Source of the DNA: Thalassolituus alkanivorans
GTDB taxonomy: Bacteria > Pseudomonadota > Gammaproteobacteria > Pseudomonadales > Oceanobacteraceae
DNA length: 64,000 bases
Direction: 5' to 3'
NCBI RefSeq assembly: GCF_020447205.1
Contig: NZ_JAJAEL010000039.1
Coordinates: 1-64,000 of the forward strand
Below are positions 17,102-26,714 of the stretch, in pieces (positions within the stretch are counted from its first letter, which is position 1; each line of letters starts with the position of its first letter). A program made the position numbers and the translations under genes. Under the pieces are notes generated by a model. It was not told where the DNA came from and ran no database searches. It saw only the letters and a program-made list of their open reading frames with translations.

Positions 17102-18521
17102 TGGACACCTCCGATGCTGAATTACCGGCCGGTAAAGTTTTTAATGACGCCGCAAACGCCGGAGGTAATGCATCGTTTAAGCAGGCGCCGGCGGCGTTGC
17201 TCATAATCTGCATTTTTTCCAGCCAGGCTTCGAATTCAGGCGATGGCCCAAGGCCCAGAACACGGCGTGCGTATAACGCGTCGTGGAATGAGGTAGTCTG
17301 ATAATTGAGCATAATGTCGTCGGAGCCGGGAATGCCCATCACAAACGAACAACCGGCAGTGCCCAGTAAGGTCAGCAGGTTATCCATATCGTTCTGATCG
17401 GCTTCGGCGTGGTTGGTGTAGCAAACGTCACAGCCCATTGGCAGGCCGAGTAATTTGGCGCAGAAATGATCTTCCAGACCGGCGCGGATAATTTCTTTAC
17501 CGTCGAATAAATATTCCGGGCCAATAAAACCCACCACGGTATTCACCAGCAGCGGATTAAATTTGCGCGCTACGGCATAGGCGCGGGTCTCACAGGTTTG
17601 CTGATCCAGCCCGTGATGAGCATTGGCTGATAATGCGCTGCCCTGACCGGTTTCAAAATACATCACGTTATTGCCCACGGTGCCGCGCTGTAATGACAGT
17701 GCGGCCTGCTCGGCTTCGGCCAGTGTGGCTAAATTAAAACCAAAGCTGGAGTTGGTGGCCTCGGTGCCGCCAATCGACTGAAATACCAGATCGACCGGTG
17801 CGCCCTGTTCGATGCATTCCAGCGTATTGGTGACATGGGTCAGCACACAGGACTGGGTTGGAATTTCGTATTTGCTGATGACTTCATCCATTAATTTCAT
17901 CAGCCGGGTGGCCTGGGCAACGTTGTCGGTGGCCGGGTTAATACCAATCACCGCATCGCCGCTGCCATACAGCAGACCATCGAGAATACTGGCGGCAATA
18001 CCATTCATATCGTCGGTCGGATGATTCGGTTGCAGACGTGTCGCCAGACGCTTGGGTAAACCAATGGTGCTGCGGAAAGCGGTAATAACACGGCATTTTT
18101 GCGCGACCAGAATTAAATCCTGATTGCGCATGATTTTACTCACCGCCGCAGCCATTTCCGGCGTAATACCGTTGCGGATACTGGCCAGCATGTCGCTGCT
18201 GGCCAGATCTGAAAGCAGCCAGTTACGGAAATCGCCCACGGTAAAATGGCTGATAGGTGCAAATGCCAGCGCATCGTGTTCGTCGATAATTAAACGGGTG
18301 ACTTCATCCTGTTCATAAGGAATTAATACCTCGTTAAGAAAATTCTTCAGTGGCACCTCGGCCAGCGCCATCTGTGCCACGGCACGTTCTTCAGCCGAAC
18401 GGGCAATCACCCCGGCCAGACGGTCGCCGGAGCGGGCAGGGGTTGCTCTGGCCATCAGGTCGGCCAGATTACGGAATTCGTAAGTCTTGCTACCCAGAGA
18501 GTAGCGATACGCTTTATGCAT
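17094..18521 (-). CDS. eutB: Ethanolamine ammonia-lyase, large subunit
   Basis: 475 residues from ATG 18521 (AGGAAACC just upstream), preferred to an ATG 36 codons earlier because the protein then begins [19 protein letters not shown] as the family does. It is the catalytic TIM-barrel subunit that binds cobalamin and substrate: GDRLAGV near the start, [28 protein letters not shown] and [10 protein letters not shown]. No microcompartment or EutH-type genes are present, so this is the short eutBC pathway; acetaldehyde handling must be encoded elsewhere. Confidence 0.95.
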   Translation of the reverse strand: MHKAYRYSLGSKTYEFRNLADLMARATPARSGDRLAGVIARSAEERAVAQMALAEVPLKNFLNEVLIPYEQDEVTRLIIDEHDALAFAPISHFTVGDFRNWLLSDLASSDMLASIRNGITPEMAAAVSKIMRNQDLILVAQKCRVITAFRSTIGLPKRLATRLQPNHPTDDMNGIAASILDGLLYGSGDAVIGINPATDNVAQATRLMKLMDEVISKYEIPTQSCVLTHVTNTLECIEQGAPVDLVFQSIGGTEATNSSFGFNLATLAEAEQAALSLQRGTVGNNVMYFETGQGSALSANAHHGLDQQTCETRAYAVARKFNPLLVNTVVGFIGPEYLFDGKEIIRAGLEDHFCAKLLGLPMGCDVCYTNHAEADQNDMDNLLTLLGTAGCSFVMGIPGSDDIMLNYQTTSFHDALYARRVLGLGPSPEFEAWLEKMQIMSNAAGACLNDALPPAFAASLKTLPAGNSASEVSNG

Positions 18522-18749
18522 AGCGGTTTCCTGAAACAATGACGTGTTGCGGCGGGCAATAAGATGGGCCCGGCCGGAACAGATATTGCTGACGCAGATA
18601 CTGCTGGCAGCCTTATCCTTTATGTACAACTCAGCGAATAGCGTTCCGGCGGCCTATCGAATTTTGGCAAATGTGGTTTTTGTTATTTAAATCAGCGGAT
18701 TAATGATGGTAAAAGCTTATAGATCACGAGCTGGTAACACAGGACTATT

Positions 18750-19775
18750 GTGAAAGCGTCACCATTCTTCCCAGTCGCATCTGATAGTGCGCACAGTAAT
18801 GTAGCGATGCAGCATGCAACCGCCCCCGATTGGTGCATAACCGAAGCAACCGATGCGGACGAGCACGCTCACAACCTGCGAGACTGGCAACAGGAATACG
18901 ATCAGCTCAGCGACGGTGCTTTTTATGGCCGCATCGACGAACTGGCGCTGGAGCATTTGCAGGTATTCCGTGAACACACCAGCCAGGCGCTGCGCCAGCA
19001 GTGCAACGTCTGGCCGGATTCTGTCTGGCTGGGATTTGCCGCCGGCGAACAGGACTGCCGTATTAACGGCCAGGAAGTGGCCAGCAATGAATTAATGTGC
19101 CGGCCGGGAAACACCGGCTTTGAATTAGTAACACCGCAAAGCTTCGATATTTACGGCATCGTGGTCAGCCAGCAGGCGCTGACACAGTGTGCTGAGGCAC
19201 AGGGCATTAACCTTGATGCGCGTTTATGGCAATCACCACGGCGCGGCTGGCAGGAACAAAAACTCAACGCCCTGCGCTATGTATTACAGCGTTTACTGGC
19301 ACCCAAGCACAGCGGTCTGGCCGGGCCATTACAGCAGGACATGCTGTTAATGGCCGTACTCGAAGTGCTGCAACAACCAGACAACAACAGCAGTACGCTG
19401 CCGGCCTATGCACGGCGTAAAGCGGTGGTTGACCGGGTAAAAGATTTCCTCGCTGCTAACCCCAATGCACCGGTCACCATGACCGAACTGTGCGAATTAA
19501 CCCATGTAAGCCGCCGCACCCTGCAATACAGTTTTGAAAGTATTCTGGGCATCAGCCCGTTACGTTATTTACGTGTATCGCGCTTAAATTCTGTACGTCG
19601 TGCACTGTCACAGCCTGATGCCATTCTCGATGTTGAACAGGACGACGTAACCGTGCAGCGCATCGCCAGCCACTGGGGCTTCTGGCACGCCGGCCAGTTT
19701 GCCCATGACTACAAACAACTGTTTGGTGAAAACCCGTCGGAGACATTAAAGCGCGGGTTTATGGGGAGGGGATGA
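18750..19775 (+). CDS. eutR: AraC-family regulator, EutR-like
   Basis: 341 residues from GTG 18750 (AGGA six bases upstream); ATG 18804 is an alternative. The N-terminal half is a ligand domain and the C-terminal 110 residues hold two helix-turn-helices: VTMTELCELTHVSRRTLQYSFESILGISPLRYLR and VQRIASHWGFWHAGQFAHDYKQLFGENPSETL. It is divergent from eutB across about 230 bases, so it is likely the activator of the eut operon with ethanolamine and cobalamin as inducers, as known for EutR. Confidence 0.85.
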   Translation: MKASPFFPVASDSAHSNVAMQHATAPDWCITEATDADEHAHNLRDWQQEYDQLSDGAFYGRIDELALEHLQVFREHTSQALRQQCNVWPDSVWLGFAAGEQDCRINGQEVASNELMCRPGNTGFELVTPQSFDIYGIVVSQQALTQCAEAQGINLDARLWQSPRRGWQEQKLNALRYVLQRLLAPKHSGLAGPLQQDMLLMAVLEVLQQPDNNSSTLPAYARRKAVVDRVKDFLAANPNAPVTMTELCELTHVSRRTLQYSFESILGISPLRYLRVSRLNSVRRALSQPDAILDVEQDDVTVQRIASHWGFWHAGQFAHDYKQLFGENPSETLKRGFMGRG

Positions 19776-19822
19776 TAGGTTGGCTGGGAAGTGATTTTCA
19801 GAAAGAACGTTCTTACAGCCCG

Positions 19823-20176
19823 TTAAATGTAGAAAAACCAACGGGGTTTGGTTTCACCAAATTTTGATCTGTACCAACGCCGCGCGAAAGGAACGGTCTT
19901 TTCAAAAGAGTGCTCCTGTCCGCATCCTGTGCAGGTTGCCTCGACATACAGAATCCGGAACAGATTTCGCCAGCTGTTATAATCATCATCAGATAATTTT
20001 ACGTCGACAGGCTCTCCGCAAAGCTCACATTTCAGCTTGTTTATCCGGTATACAAGTTTTCTGGCGCTAATATCCTGAGCGTTTAATTCGGCTTTGGTGT
20101 GACAGATTAAGCAGGCATCGGTATGACGCTGATTTGATGCTTCGCATACATGGCACACCCAGTCATATTCTGGCAT
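19823..20176 (-). CDS. Small protein with RanBP2-type zinc finger and second zinc ribbon
   Basis: 117 residues. The N-terminus has W-V-C-H-V-C followed ten residues later by C-L-I-C, a RanBP2-type finger. A second metal site comes from C-E-L-C (about 50-53) and C-T-G-C (about 82-85). No signal or membrane segment. Function unknown; RNA or protein binding is possible. It lies next to the AT-rich island. Confidence 0.7.
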   Translation of the reverse strand: MPEYDWVCHVCEASNQRHTDACLICHTKAELNAQDISARKLVYRINKLKCELCGEPVDVKLSDDDYNSWRNLFRILYVEATCTGCGQEHSFEKTVPFARRWYRSKFGETKPRWFFYI

Positions 20177-20420
20177 TTATAGTGTTCTCTGAATGGTTAT
20201 ATTCTGAAACTATGTGTTTTAATGTTCGCAGTGAGATTAGGATTATAGGGGGTGGGAAACTATATGGTATTTTTACGATCATGTCTATATTGTGAGTTAT
20301 TAAAATCATATTTTAAAGTTAAATTTCATTAAAAATTTTTATGTTTTTATGATCAAGGCCATAATTGGTATGACCTTGATTGTTTTATTTGTATTTTATT
20401 TTTAATAAATTATATTATTG
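20177..20420. other. AT-rich non-coding stretch
   Basis: About 240 bases with marked A/T runs and no gene or terminator seen. It marks the beginning of an AT-rich island (about 20180-21900) unlike the surrounding GC-richer core. Confidence 0.5.
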
Positions 20421-21374
20421 TTAATTTATGGGGGTGGATATTATTCTGGTTGCACCATCAACAATTTCTTGAGTTTTAGCGTCTAGGGCATCAGTAGCAG
20501 AAAATGAATATGGTTTCGCTGCAGTTTGTCCTGATAGTTCGCTTGGAAAATTATAAAAATCTGCCCCAAATCTTTTGTCGTGATCGTATAACTCTGTTAC
20601 TACTGAATCTGCAAGAACGTTAACATACCAAAGATAGAGAGTTCTTTTAGGGACGATGATGTTAATTTCTTCTTTAATATTTTGACTAAAAACGTCCGTA
20701 GATGAGTTCGTTGTCGTTGATGACCAGGTAAATTGGTATTTAAATTCAGCAGATGCTTTTGGTGTCCAAATTTTTCCCGAAGATATAGTAAATTTTGCCG
20801 AAGTTGAGTGCGTGTGATTAACAATGTGCTCCCAAAAATCTGTTCTGGATACAGATACTTCGGTATTTGTTTTTATAGGAAAATCCAAGTCGCTATTTCG
20901 GTTGTCAAAAACATACCATTTTGTTTTTATAACTTTAGTGATATTTGAAGTTGATGGAGTTATATTGCTCTCTATTACGCCATAAAATGGACGCTTTCCT
21001 GGTATGTGCCAAGATCCTTTTCCAATGCCTTTTTCACGAAAGGTTAACCAGGTTCTGAAGTCAAAACGAAAAGTATTCCCGTTGTATCTTATTTCAACAT
21101 ATTCTACTGCCCATGAGTCGTCTCTATCACCGTGTGGGTCCAGATAGAGCTCCATAGCATATGGTCTTCCAAGGTTGTTTAGTTCATCCTCTGTGTATAT
21201 GAATTTATCAGTTCTACAGTGAACCCATTTATCTCTATGATCTCCAGAAGAGAATGCAACATCCTGCTTTAATCCTGTATCTCCATATAAATTAAAGTAT
21301 ATCATTCCATCTCTGGATGTTTCGTGTCCTGCTTCACTTGAACAGGCTGTTTTTACAGTGATCTCATAGCTCAT
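20421..21374 (-). CDS. PLAT-like domain protein with possible aerolysin/ETX-MTX2-type pore-forming module
   Basis: 317 residues. Residues 1-110 resemble a PLAT/LH2 lipid-binding beta sandwich: YEITVKT at the start, DGMIYFNLYGDTG, then RDDSWAVEYVEI. Residues about 150-290 are long Ser/Thr-rich beta strands like aerolysin and epsilon-toxin/MTX2 proteins, with a short strand pair, an amphipathic STSAKFTISSG-type hairpin, FTWSSTTTNSSTD and a strand ending in INIIVPKRTLYLWYV. No signal peptide is visible. The gene is AT-rich against its neighbours, consistent with horizontal transfer. The domain calls are by pattern only; other beta-sandwich folds remain possible. Confidence 0.55.
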   Translation of the reverse strand: MSYEITVKTACSSEAGHETSRDGMIYFNLYGDTGLKQDVAFSSGDHRDKWVHCRTDKFIYTEDELNNLGRPYAMELYLDPHGDRDDSWAVEYVEIRYNGNTFRFDFRTWLTFREKGIGKGSWHIPGKRPFYGVIESNITPSTSNITKVIKTKWYVFDNRNSDLDFPIKTNTEVSVSRTDFWEHIVNHTHSTSAKFTISSGKIWTPKASAEFKYQFTWSSTTTNSSTDVFSQNIKEEINIIVPKRTLYLWYVNVLADSVVTELYDHDKRFGADFYNFPSELSGQTAAKPYSFSATDALDAKTQEIVDGATRIISTPIN

Positions 21375-22070
21375 AAATTTTACCCTATATTTTGGAGTTA
21401 AGAGTTCAAGCTAGCAAAATATAGCGTGTTGGCAATTATTAATTTTCACATATTAAAAAATAACGATAAAGCATTAAGGGACGTGTCGAATTTAGAATTA
21501 TTCTTATAACTAATTTATTATTTATCGAATGGCGATTGAAGATCGCTTTGTACCAAGTAATAGGATATTGTTGATTGCTTCTGTTGTTATTTTTTTGGTG
21601 TGAATAATTCTTATGATTAAGGTTGATGTTTTGTTTCGTATAAATGAATATTAATAAGCTGATGAAACGTTACTTCCTGAGTGTTTTTTTGGAAACTATT
21701 TTTCGCGTTATCCTGGTTTGATGGTTAATTCGGGGTGTGGAGTACATGGGTTACTGATTTTGATCAGCGTGTAAATCCAGTCCCTGGAGCAACGAGCCTT
21801 GTATATACCGCAATGCTTACTTTATGTCTTTTGGCCTGGGAACCATACTGTCTGGCATTGAGTTTTTAGTCAATGTTCTGAAGCGTACAGCTTGAGCTCT
21901 GGAATCAGCAAACGGGATCGGAATTCTGGTCGCGGATAAGATCCGCTCCTACATGGCAGAGCCTGGTTCTGTATCCGATATTGCGTCTGACTTTATGCGC
22001 CTGAATGTATACGTCTGGGCCCGCTGCAGCGAACGATCATTTTTCTGCCCCGCCGATATTATTACGGAGC
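21375..22070. other. AT-rich intergenic stretch
   Basis: About 700 bases with no frame worth calling. The left two thirds are AT-rich. From about 21900 the composition returns to that of the core. A single REP palindrome lies at 21931-21950, and the miniature palindromic element begins at 22071. Confidence 0.55.
21931..21950. repeat. Solo REP-type palindrome
   Basis: GCGGAT-aag-ATCCGC (21932-21946) followed by TCCTAC. It is the GC version of the second palindrome at 2653-2667 and 3081-3095. Confidence 0.7.
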
Positions 22071-22104
22071 TAGGGCCTGTTTCACTGAGTGTCCACAGGC
22101 CCTA
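22071..22104. mobile_element. Miniature palindromic element, MITE-end pair
   Basis: TAGGGCCTGT (22071-22080) and ACAGGCCCTA (22095-22104) enclose a 14-base centre holding CACT-g-AGTG. The right half, AGTGTCCACAGGCCCTA, differs at one base from the right end of the MITE at 49439-49706, and both have TA at each border. The element supplies the stop codon and the last seven residues of the leftward gene that ends at 22082. Confidence 0.7.
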
Positions 22105-22501
22105 GTATCTGCATTACCACCCACGGGTAGGTGATCAGCAGCAACAGCGCGATACTCAGGTAATTGCCATTGGCCGGGTTAAAGTCCCGGCCGATTTTTT
22201 CCCAGTTCAGTTTCATTACCCATCGTCCAATCAGTACATCAAACAGCGCCATAAATGCCGCCAGTATGACACCCGCCAGCAACAGGCCTGCGGCAGAGTT
22301 CAGGCTGGTTTTGGGAATCATCCAGGCGCACAACAGAAGTGCTAACAGTGAACCGGTTATGGCGCTGATTTTAAGGGCGGTTTTTTTACCCAGCCGTGGC
22401 ACCAGCACCGTAGCTCTGACAATTCCCTGCAGCGTCTCTGCACTGGCCAGCAATACGCATAGCAGCAGGATCAGAGCCAGATCATGAAATATCAGGGTCA
22501 T
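22082..22501 (-). CDS. Inner-membrane protein of unknown function
   Basis: 139 residues with four hydrophobic segments (about 5-27, 44-62, 70-92, 113-133). ATG 22501 overlaps the AraC gene stop (ATGA), so it is translated with that regulator. The last residues (LGPVDTQ) and the stop are encoded by the palindromic element, so the original C-terminus may have been longer. I recognise no family. Confidence 0.7.
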   Translation of the reverse strand: MTLIFHDLALILLLCVLLASAETLQGIVRATVLVPRLGKKTALKISAITGSLLALLLCAWMIPKTSLNSAAGLLLAGVILAAFMALFDVLIGRWVMKLNWEKIGRDFNPANGNYLSIALLLLITYPWVVMQILGPVDTQ

Positions 22502-23658
22502 GATTGGTGCCTTTTGCGGAACTCACTGGGAGTAACCCCGCTCAGGCGGCGGAAGGCGGTGTTAAAGGTCGACTTCGAATTAAAGCCGACATCAAAACAG
22601 ATGCGTGACACCGGTGTATCGCTGTTGCGCAGTGCCTGTTGCGCGGCATCAATCCGGTAGCGGTTGAGCCAGTCGTAAAAATTACTGCCCGAACACTGGT
22701 TAATGGCCGCCGATGCCTGATGGGTGGTCATGCCACACATGCCGGCCAGCTTGCCGAGCGACAGTTCGTTATCGCGGAATGCGCCATTGGCCAGTGCCTG
22801 CTGCAGCTCGGCGAAGAGTTCCTGCTGGGCATTGTTGGCGGTAGCTGCGCTGGCATCGGCTGGTGTGACGTTGCTGCTGTCCGGGTCTGCGCTGCCCGGG
22901 TCTGTGTTGTCTGGTTTGGATGACGTTGCCAACGGCTGACGTGGTGGCAGGCTTTGCGGCAGCTGGGCGTGGCTGAGCATCAGATACAGCAGGTAGGCGC
23001 TGGTAGGCGCGAGGGCAAAGGCCACCGACAGGTTCCAGCCAAAGCCCTGGCTGAGCAGAATACGGCCCAGCAACGAGAGGGCAATAATCAGTTGTACGGT
23101 CTGCAGTTTATTAATCCAGCTGCCGAGTCTGGCTTTGCGTCCCTGGTAGCCCAGAGTGCGCTGCCGCCACCAGTACAGCAGGCTGAGTCCGGCGATAATG
23201 GCGAGGTAGTCGTTGCCGTAAGGGGCCAGAGGCTGCCACAGGCTTTCGTCGATCCGTACCTTCAGCATCCAGTCGATGCGTTCGGCCGCGGGCAGGTTCC
23301 AGTAAGGAACGTCCATTAACGCGACGATGAAGGCCGGAGATAAGTGCAGCAGAATTTGCCTGCGCGGGTGAAAAATATTGTCGCCCTGCAGTGCGCGCTG
23401 ATAGCCATACAATGTGAGTGGCAGCAGCACAACCAGTGGGTCGATCAGTTTCAGAAAGAACGGCCAGCGCAGAAACATATCGGTGGCGTGATAGAGAAAC
23501 TCCAGCGATTGCAGCATCACCAGTGTTGCCAGCCCCAAAAGCCAGGCGATGGTCAGGCGGGTGTGGGCATGATTTACCATCCAGCTCAGGGTGGCCAGCA
23601 GCAGCACACTGCTGAGGCACAGTCCGATCAGCGCGGCGGCGCCTGCTTCGTAGTTCAT
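22498..23658 (-). CDS. AraC-family regulator with membrane-spanning N-terminus
   Basis: 386 residues from ATG 23658 with GAGAGG eight bases upstream (a TTG one codon earlier is less likely). Six or seven hydrophobic helices fill residues 1 to about 230. A low-complexity Asp/Ser/Ala linker follows, and then a C-terminal AraC DNA-binding domain (LSLGKLAGMCGMTTHQASAAINQ; FDVGFNSKSTFNTAFRRLSGVTPSEFRKR). Such membrane-anchored AraC proteins sense signals at the inner membrane. It is divergent from the acylase gene and may regulate it. Confidence 0.88.
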   Translation of the reverse strand: MNYEAGAAALIGLCLSSVLLLATLSWMVNHAHTRLTIAWLLGLATLVMLQSLEFLYHATDMFLRWPFFLKLIDPLVVLLPLTLYGYQRALQGDNIFHPRRQILLHLSPAFIVALMDVPYWNLPAAERIDWMLKVRIDESLWQPLAPYGNDYLAIIAGLSLLYWWRQRTLGYQGRKARLGSWINKLQTVQLIIALSLLGRILLSQGFGWNLSVAFALAPTSAYLLYLMLSHAQLPQSLPPRQPLATSSKPDNTDPGSADPDSSNVTPADASAATANNAQQELFAELQQALANGAFRDNELSLGKLAGMCGMTTHQASAAINQCSGSNFYDWLNRYRIDAAQQALRNSDTPVSRICFDVGFNSKSTFNTAFRRLSGVTPSEFRKRHQS

Positions 23659-23834
23659 CAATACCTCTCAGAGAGACCAACTAAAGTTCGGATAGATCGA
23701 ACCGTACGTTTAAGTGTTTGTTTTTAAAGTTATTTTTCTTTGGTGTCGGATCTATCGATACGGACGATCCTGTTGTCGTTCCGGCGTCTAATACTATTTC
23801 CTGTCACATAATCATAACAAGTGAGGAAACCCCG

Positions 23835-26330
23835 ATGCATTTAGGCAGTGTCCTGAAGAAGCCCGGCCTGTACGCGCTGAGCGCATTAAGCTGCGCCTTA
23901 TTAACAGGCTGCAATGACGATAAGAGCAATGCAAGCCATTCCTACGAAGCACAGATCACCTATACCGCCCATGGTGTGCCGCATATTGAGGCCAAAGACT
24001 ATCCCAGTCTGGGTTACGGTATCGGTTATGCGCAGGCCAGAGAAAACCTCTGCACCCTGTCCGAACAACTGCTGAAGCTTAAATCACAGAAGTCCGAATA
24101 CTTTGGCGCCGGTAGCGGCAATGCCAATCTGCTGTCGGATCTGGGCTACAAAGCCATGGATTATCCGGCTGAAGCCGCCCAGCTGTACAGTGGTTTATCA
24201 GCAACGACCAGAGGGCTGCTGCAGGGCTATGCCGCCGGCTTTAACCGCTCGCTGAGTGAGCGTGCCGGTCCGCAGGAATATCCGTCGCCGTGTCGCGGTG
24301 CTGACTGGGTGACCAGCATTACGCCGCAGGATCTGCTCGCTTATCAGCTGGATCTGGCGGGGCTGTCGAGCGCACGTAACTTCCTCGCGGCGATGGCTGC
24401 GGCACAGCCGCCGGTCGCTACGGTTGCTGCGGTCGACAGTGCACAACTGGATGCCGGTCATGTTTTTACCTCTGAAGGTATTGGCAGTAATGGCTGGGCG
24501 CTGGGCAGTGATCGTGTTGATGGCGCCAGCTCTGCGCTGTTAGGAAACCCTCACTTCCCATGGGACGGCGAGCTGCGCTTTTACCAGCAACACCTGACCA
24601 TTCCCGGTGAACTGGATGTTAACGGCGTAGGCATGGTGGGTCTGCCAGCGGTGGTGATCGGCTACAACCAGAATCTGGGCTGGACGCACACCGTGTCGCA
24701 GTCGAAGCGCTTTACCCTGTATCAGCTGGAGCTCGATCCGGCCGATCCGCTGCGCTACAGGTTTGATGGTGAATACCGCGAGCTCAGCAGCAAAACCGTC
24801 ACGGTAAAAGTGAAGCAGGGCGACGGCTCGCTGGTGGATGTGCCGCACACCCTGTACTTCAGCCACTTCGGGCCGATGGTGAACCTGGCGTCACTGTCTC
24901 CGGCACTGGGCTGGACAACCAGTTCGGCCGTCACCTTCCGCGATGCCAACGCCGGTAACACCCGCATGCTGGAACAGTGGATCGCAATGGATAAAGCGAA
25001 AAACCGCGAAGAATTCTTCCAGGCCTTTGCCGATCATCAGGGCATTCCGTGGGTAAATACCCTGATGATTGCCGATGACGGTACGGCTTCTTATATCGAC
25101 GGCACTCAGGTACCGCAGCTCAGTCCACAGGCTGAAGCTTACTGGGGTATGGCTTCCCAGAGCCCGCAGTTAGCACCGATCTGGCAGGACGGCGCCGGCA
25201 GCGTGCTGTTACCGGGTAATAACTCATTGTACGAGTGGGTCGACACGGGTGATGCCGGAGCGCCGGGTCTGGTGCCGTTCAGCAAGGCGCCACAGGTTAC
25301 GCGCAGCGACTATGTATACAACGCCAACAGCAGCCACTGGCTGACCAACGTGGCTGAACCTCTGACCGGCTACAGCCTGATGTACGGCCCGGAGCAGATT
25401 GTGCGCAGCCCGCGTACCCGCTACAACGCCCAGCTGATCAGCGATATGTCGGGAACCGGTCTGGCCGGTGCTGATAACCGCTTTACCCTGAGTGAGCTGG
25501 AAACCGTGCTGACCCATAATGGCTCGCTGTTTGGCGGTGACTTCCGCAACGAACTGGTAACCCGCTGTACCAACCACAACAGCATTCAGGTAAACGGCTC
25601 GGCGTTTGATTTAACCGCCGCCTGTACCGCGCTGGCCAACTGGGATGGTAAGTACAACCTGAACAGTACCGGTGCGCAGGTGATGCGTGAATTCCTTGCG
25701 GCCTTCCGTGTTTCCGGTCACCGTGATTTGTCTGACAGCCTGTTCGCCGTACCTTTCAGTGCCCAGCAGGCAGCAACCACGCCGTCTGGTCTGGTGGCGA
25801 TTGACGCCGGTGATGTTGATAACGACCCGGTACTGCAGGCACTGGCGGCGGCGGCGAAACGCCTGACCGATGCTGATATCGCACTGGATGCGACGCTGGG
25901 TTCGGTGCAGTACGTGATTAAAGCGGCAGGCAAAGATCCGATTGCGATTACCGGCGCCAACTCGTATGAAGGCGTATTTAATATGGCTTCCAGTGCCGTG
26001 CCATCACGCTCAACTTCCGAGCTGGCGACCAACCTGGTGGGCAGCAAACGCGCCGATTCGCCGCTGGTATCACTGGATGAAGACGGCAATGGTGCGACCG
26101 AGCGTTACCGCATTAACTACGGCTCCAGCTTTGTGATGGCGCTGCAATACGGTGATAACGGCCCTGAGGCAGAAATGTTCCTGAGCTACGGTCAGTCACA
26201 TGATCCTGAGTCGGAATTCTTCACCGACCAGACGCTGAACTACAGCAACCTGCAGTGGCGTCCGATGCTGTTTAAAGCGGCGGATATTAAAACGCAGGCG
26301 GTAGAGACGCTGCAGTTAAAAGGTAAGTAA
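23835..26330 (+). CDS. Penicillin/acyl-homoserine-lactone acylase family lipoprotein (Ntn hydrolase)
   Basis: 831 residues from ATG 23835 (GAGG about ten bases upstream). The N-terminus is a lipoprotein signal with lipobox L-L-T-G-C (Cys26). The family is shown by ITYTAHGVPHIEAKDYPSLGYGIGYAQARENL and by the self-cleavage site G-S-N-G-W with Ser218 as predicted new N-terminal nucleophile, then GNPHFPWDG and the W-T-H-T-V-S-Q block. The precursor would be cut into alpha and beta chains. The substrate is unknown: N-acyl homoserine lactones, beta-lactams or other amides are possible. Lipid anchoring is unusual for the family. Confidence 0.9.
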   Translation: MHLGSVLKKPGLYALSALSCALLTGCNDDKSNASHSYEAQITYTAHGVPHIEAKDYPSLGYGIGYAQARENLCTLSEQLLKLKSQKSEYFGAGSGNANLLSDLGYKAMDYPAEAAQLYSGLSATTRGLLQGYAAGFNRSLSERAGPQEYPSPCRGADWVTSITPQDLLAYQLDLAGLSSARNFLAAMAAAQPPVATVAAVDSAQLDAGHVFTSEGIGSNGWALGSDRVDGASSALLGNPHFPWDGELRFYQQHLTIPGELDVNGVGMVGLPAVVIGYNQNLGWTHTVSQSKRFTLYQLELDPADPLRYRFDGEYRELSSKTVTVKVKQGDGSLVDVPHTLYFSHFGPMVNLASLSPALGWTTSSAVTFRDANAGNTRMLEQWIAMDKAKNREEFFQAFADHQGIPWVNTLMIADDGTASYIDGTQVPQLSPQAEAYWGMASQSPQLAPIWQDGAGSVLLPGNNSLYEWVDTGDAGAPGLVPFSKAPQVTRSDYVYNANSSHWLTNVAEPLTGYSLMYGPEQIVRSPRTRYNAQLISDMSGTGLAGADNRFTLSELETVLTHNGSLFGGDFRNELVTRCTNHNSIQVNGSAFDLTAACTALANWDGKYNLNSTGAQVMREFLAAFRVSGHRDLSDSLFAVPFSAQQAATTPSGLVAIDAGDVDNDPVLQALAAAAKRLTDADIALDATLGSVQYVIKAAGKDPIAITGANSYEGVFNMASSAVPSRSTSELATNLVGSKRADSPLVSLDEDGNGATERYRINYGSSFVMALQYGDNGPEAEMFLSYGQSHDPESEFFTDQTLNYSNLQWRPMLFKAADIKTQAVETLQLKGK

Positions 26331-26349
26331 TTACCGAGTTGTCAGACAT

Positions 26350-26380
26350 AAAAAGCCCGCGTTATACGCGGGCTTTTTTA
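26350..26380 (+). terminator. Rho-independent terminator
   Basis: Stem AAGCCCGCG / CGCGGGCTT with TTATA loop, then TTTTTA, 20 bases after the acylase stop. The A-rich 5' side could also act leftward. Confidence 0.9.
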
Positions 26381-26714
26381 TTGTTTGTTGTATGACTTAT
26401 CTGCAATGCAGGGGTATTGATTAGCTTGTCGCCACTGAATGGCGTTTATTTTTTAAAGTCGTGTAGTGCCCCATTATTTCTGCTTACCGTAAGCCTCCAT
26501 TGTTATTAACGATTATCGCATTAGCGTAATTCAGGATTCTTCTGCAATACGCTTAGGGTAGTGATTTTCCGGATTTTGTGGAAATTAATGGGTATGTAAA
26601 TACCACCTGTGCGCAGATGCATGGCTTTAAGTTGTTGAGTTGAGTCAGGTTTGGAAAGAAGCAGGCTGCTAGTATCCGGAACAGTTGTTTGGATCGGGGT
26701 GCAAGGTGAACAGG
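26381..26714 (+). other. Leader and promoter region of the nir operon
   Basis: About 330 bases with no gene. They contain the FNR/DNR-type site and -10 element listed next and otherwise nothing I can identify. Short frames on either strand have no ribosome site. Confidence 0.6.
26635..26675 (+). promoter_or_regulatory. Possible FNR/DNR (CRP-family) site and -10 box for the nir operon
   Basis: TTGAG-TTGA-GTCAG (26635-26648) matches the TTGAT-N4-ATCAA anaerobox at seven of the eight outer TTGA/TCAA bases. A TAGTAT hexamer at 26670-26675 would put the start near 26682, so the site centre falls about 40-41 bases upstream, the class II activator position. It fits oxygen- or NO-dependent induction of heme d1 genes. 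The match is degenerate and unconfirmed. Confidence 0.45.

Noticed and set aside
26041-26089. Long shadow frames on the opposite strand of the acylase, RND and nir genes
   Set aside because: Antisense frames in GC-rich coding DNA; no independent signals.
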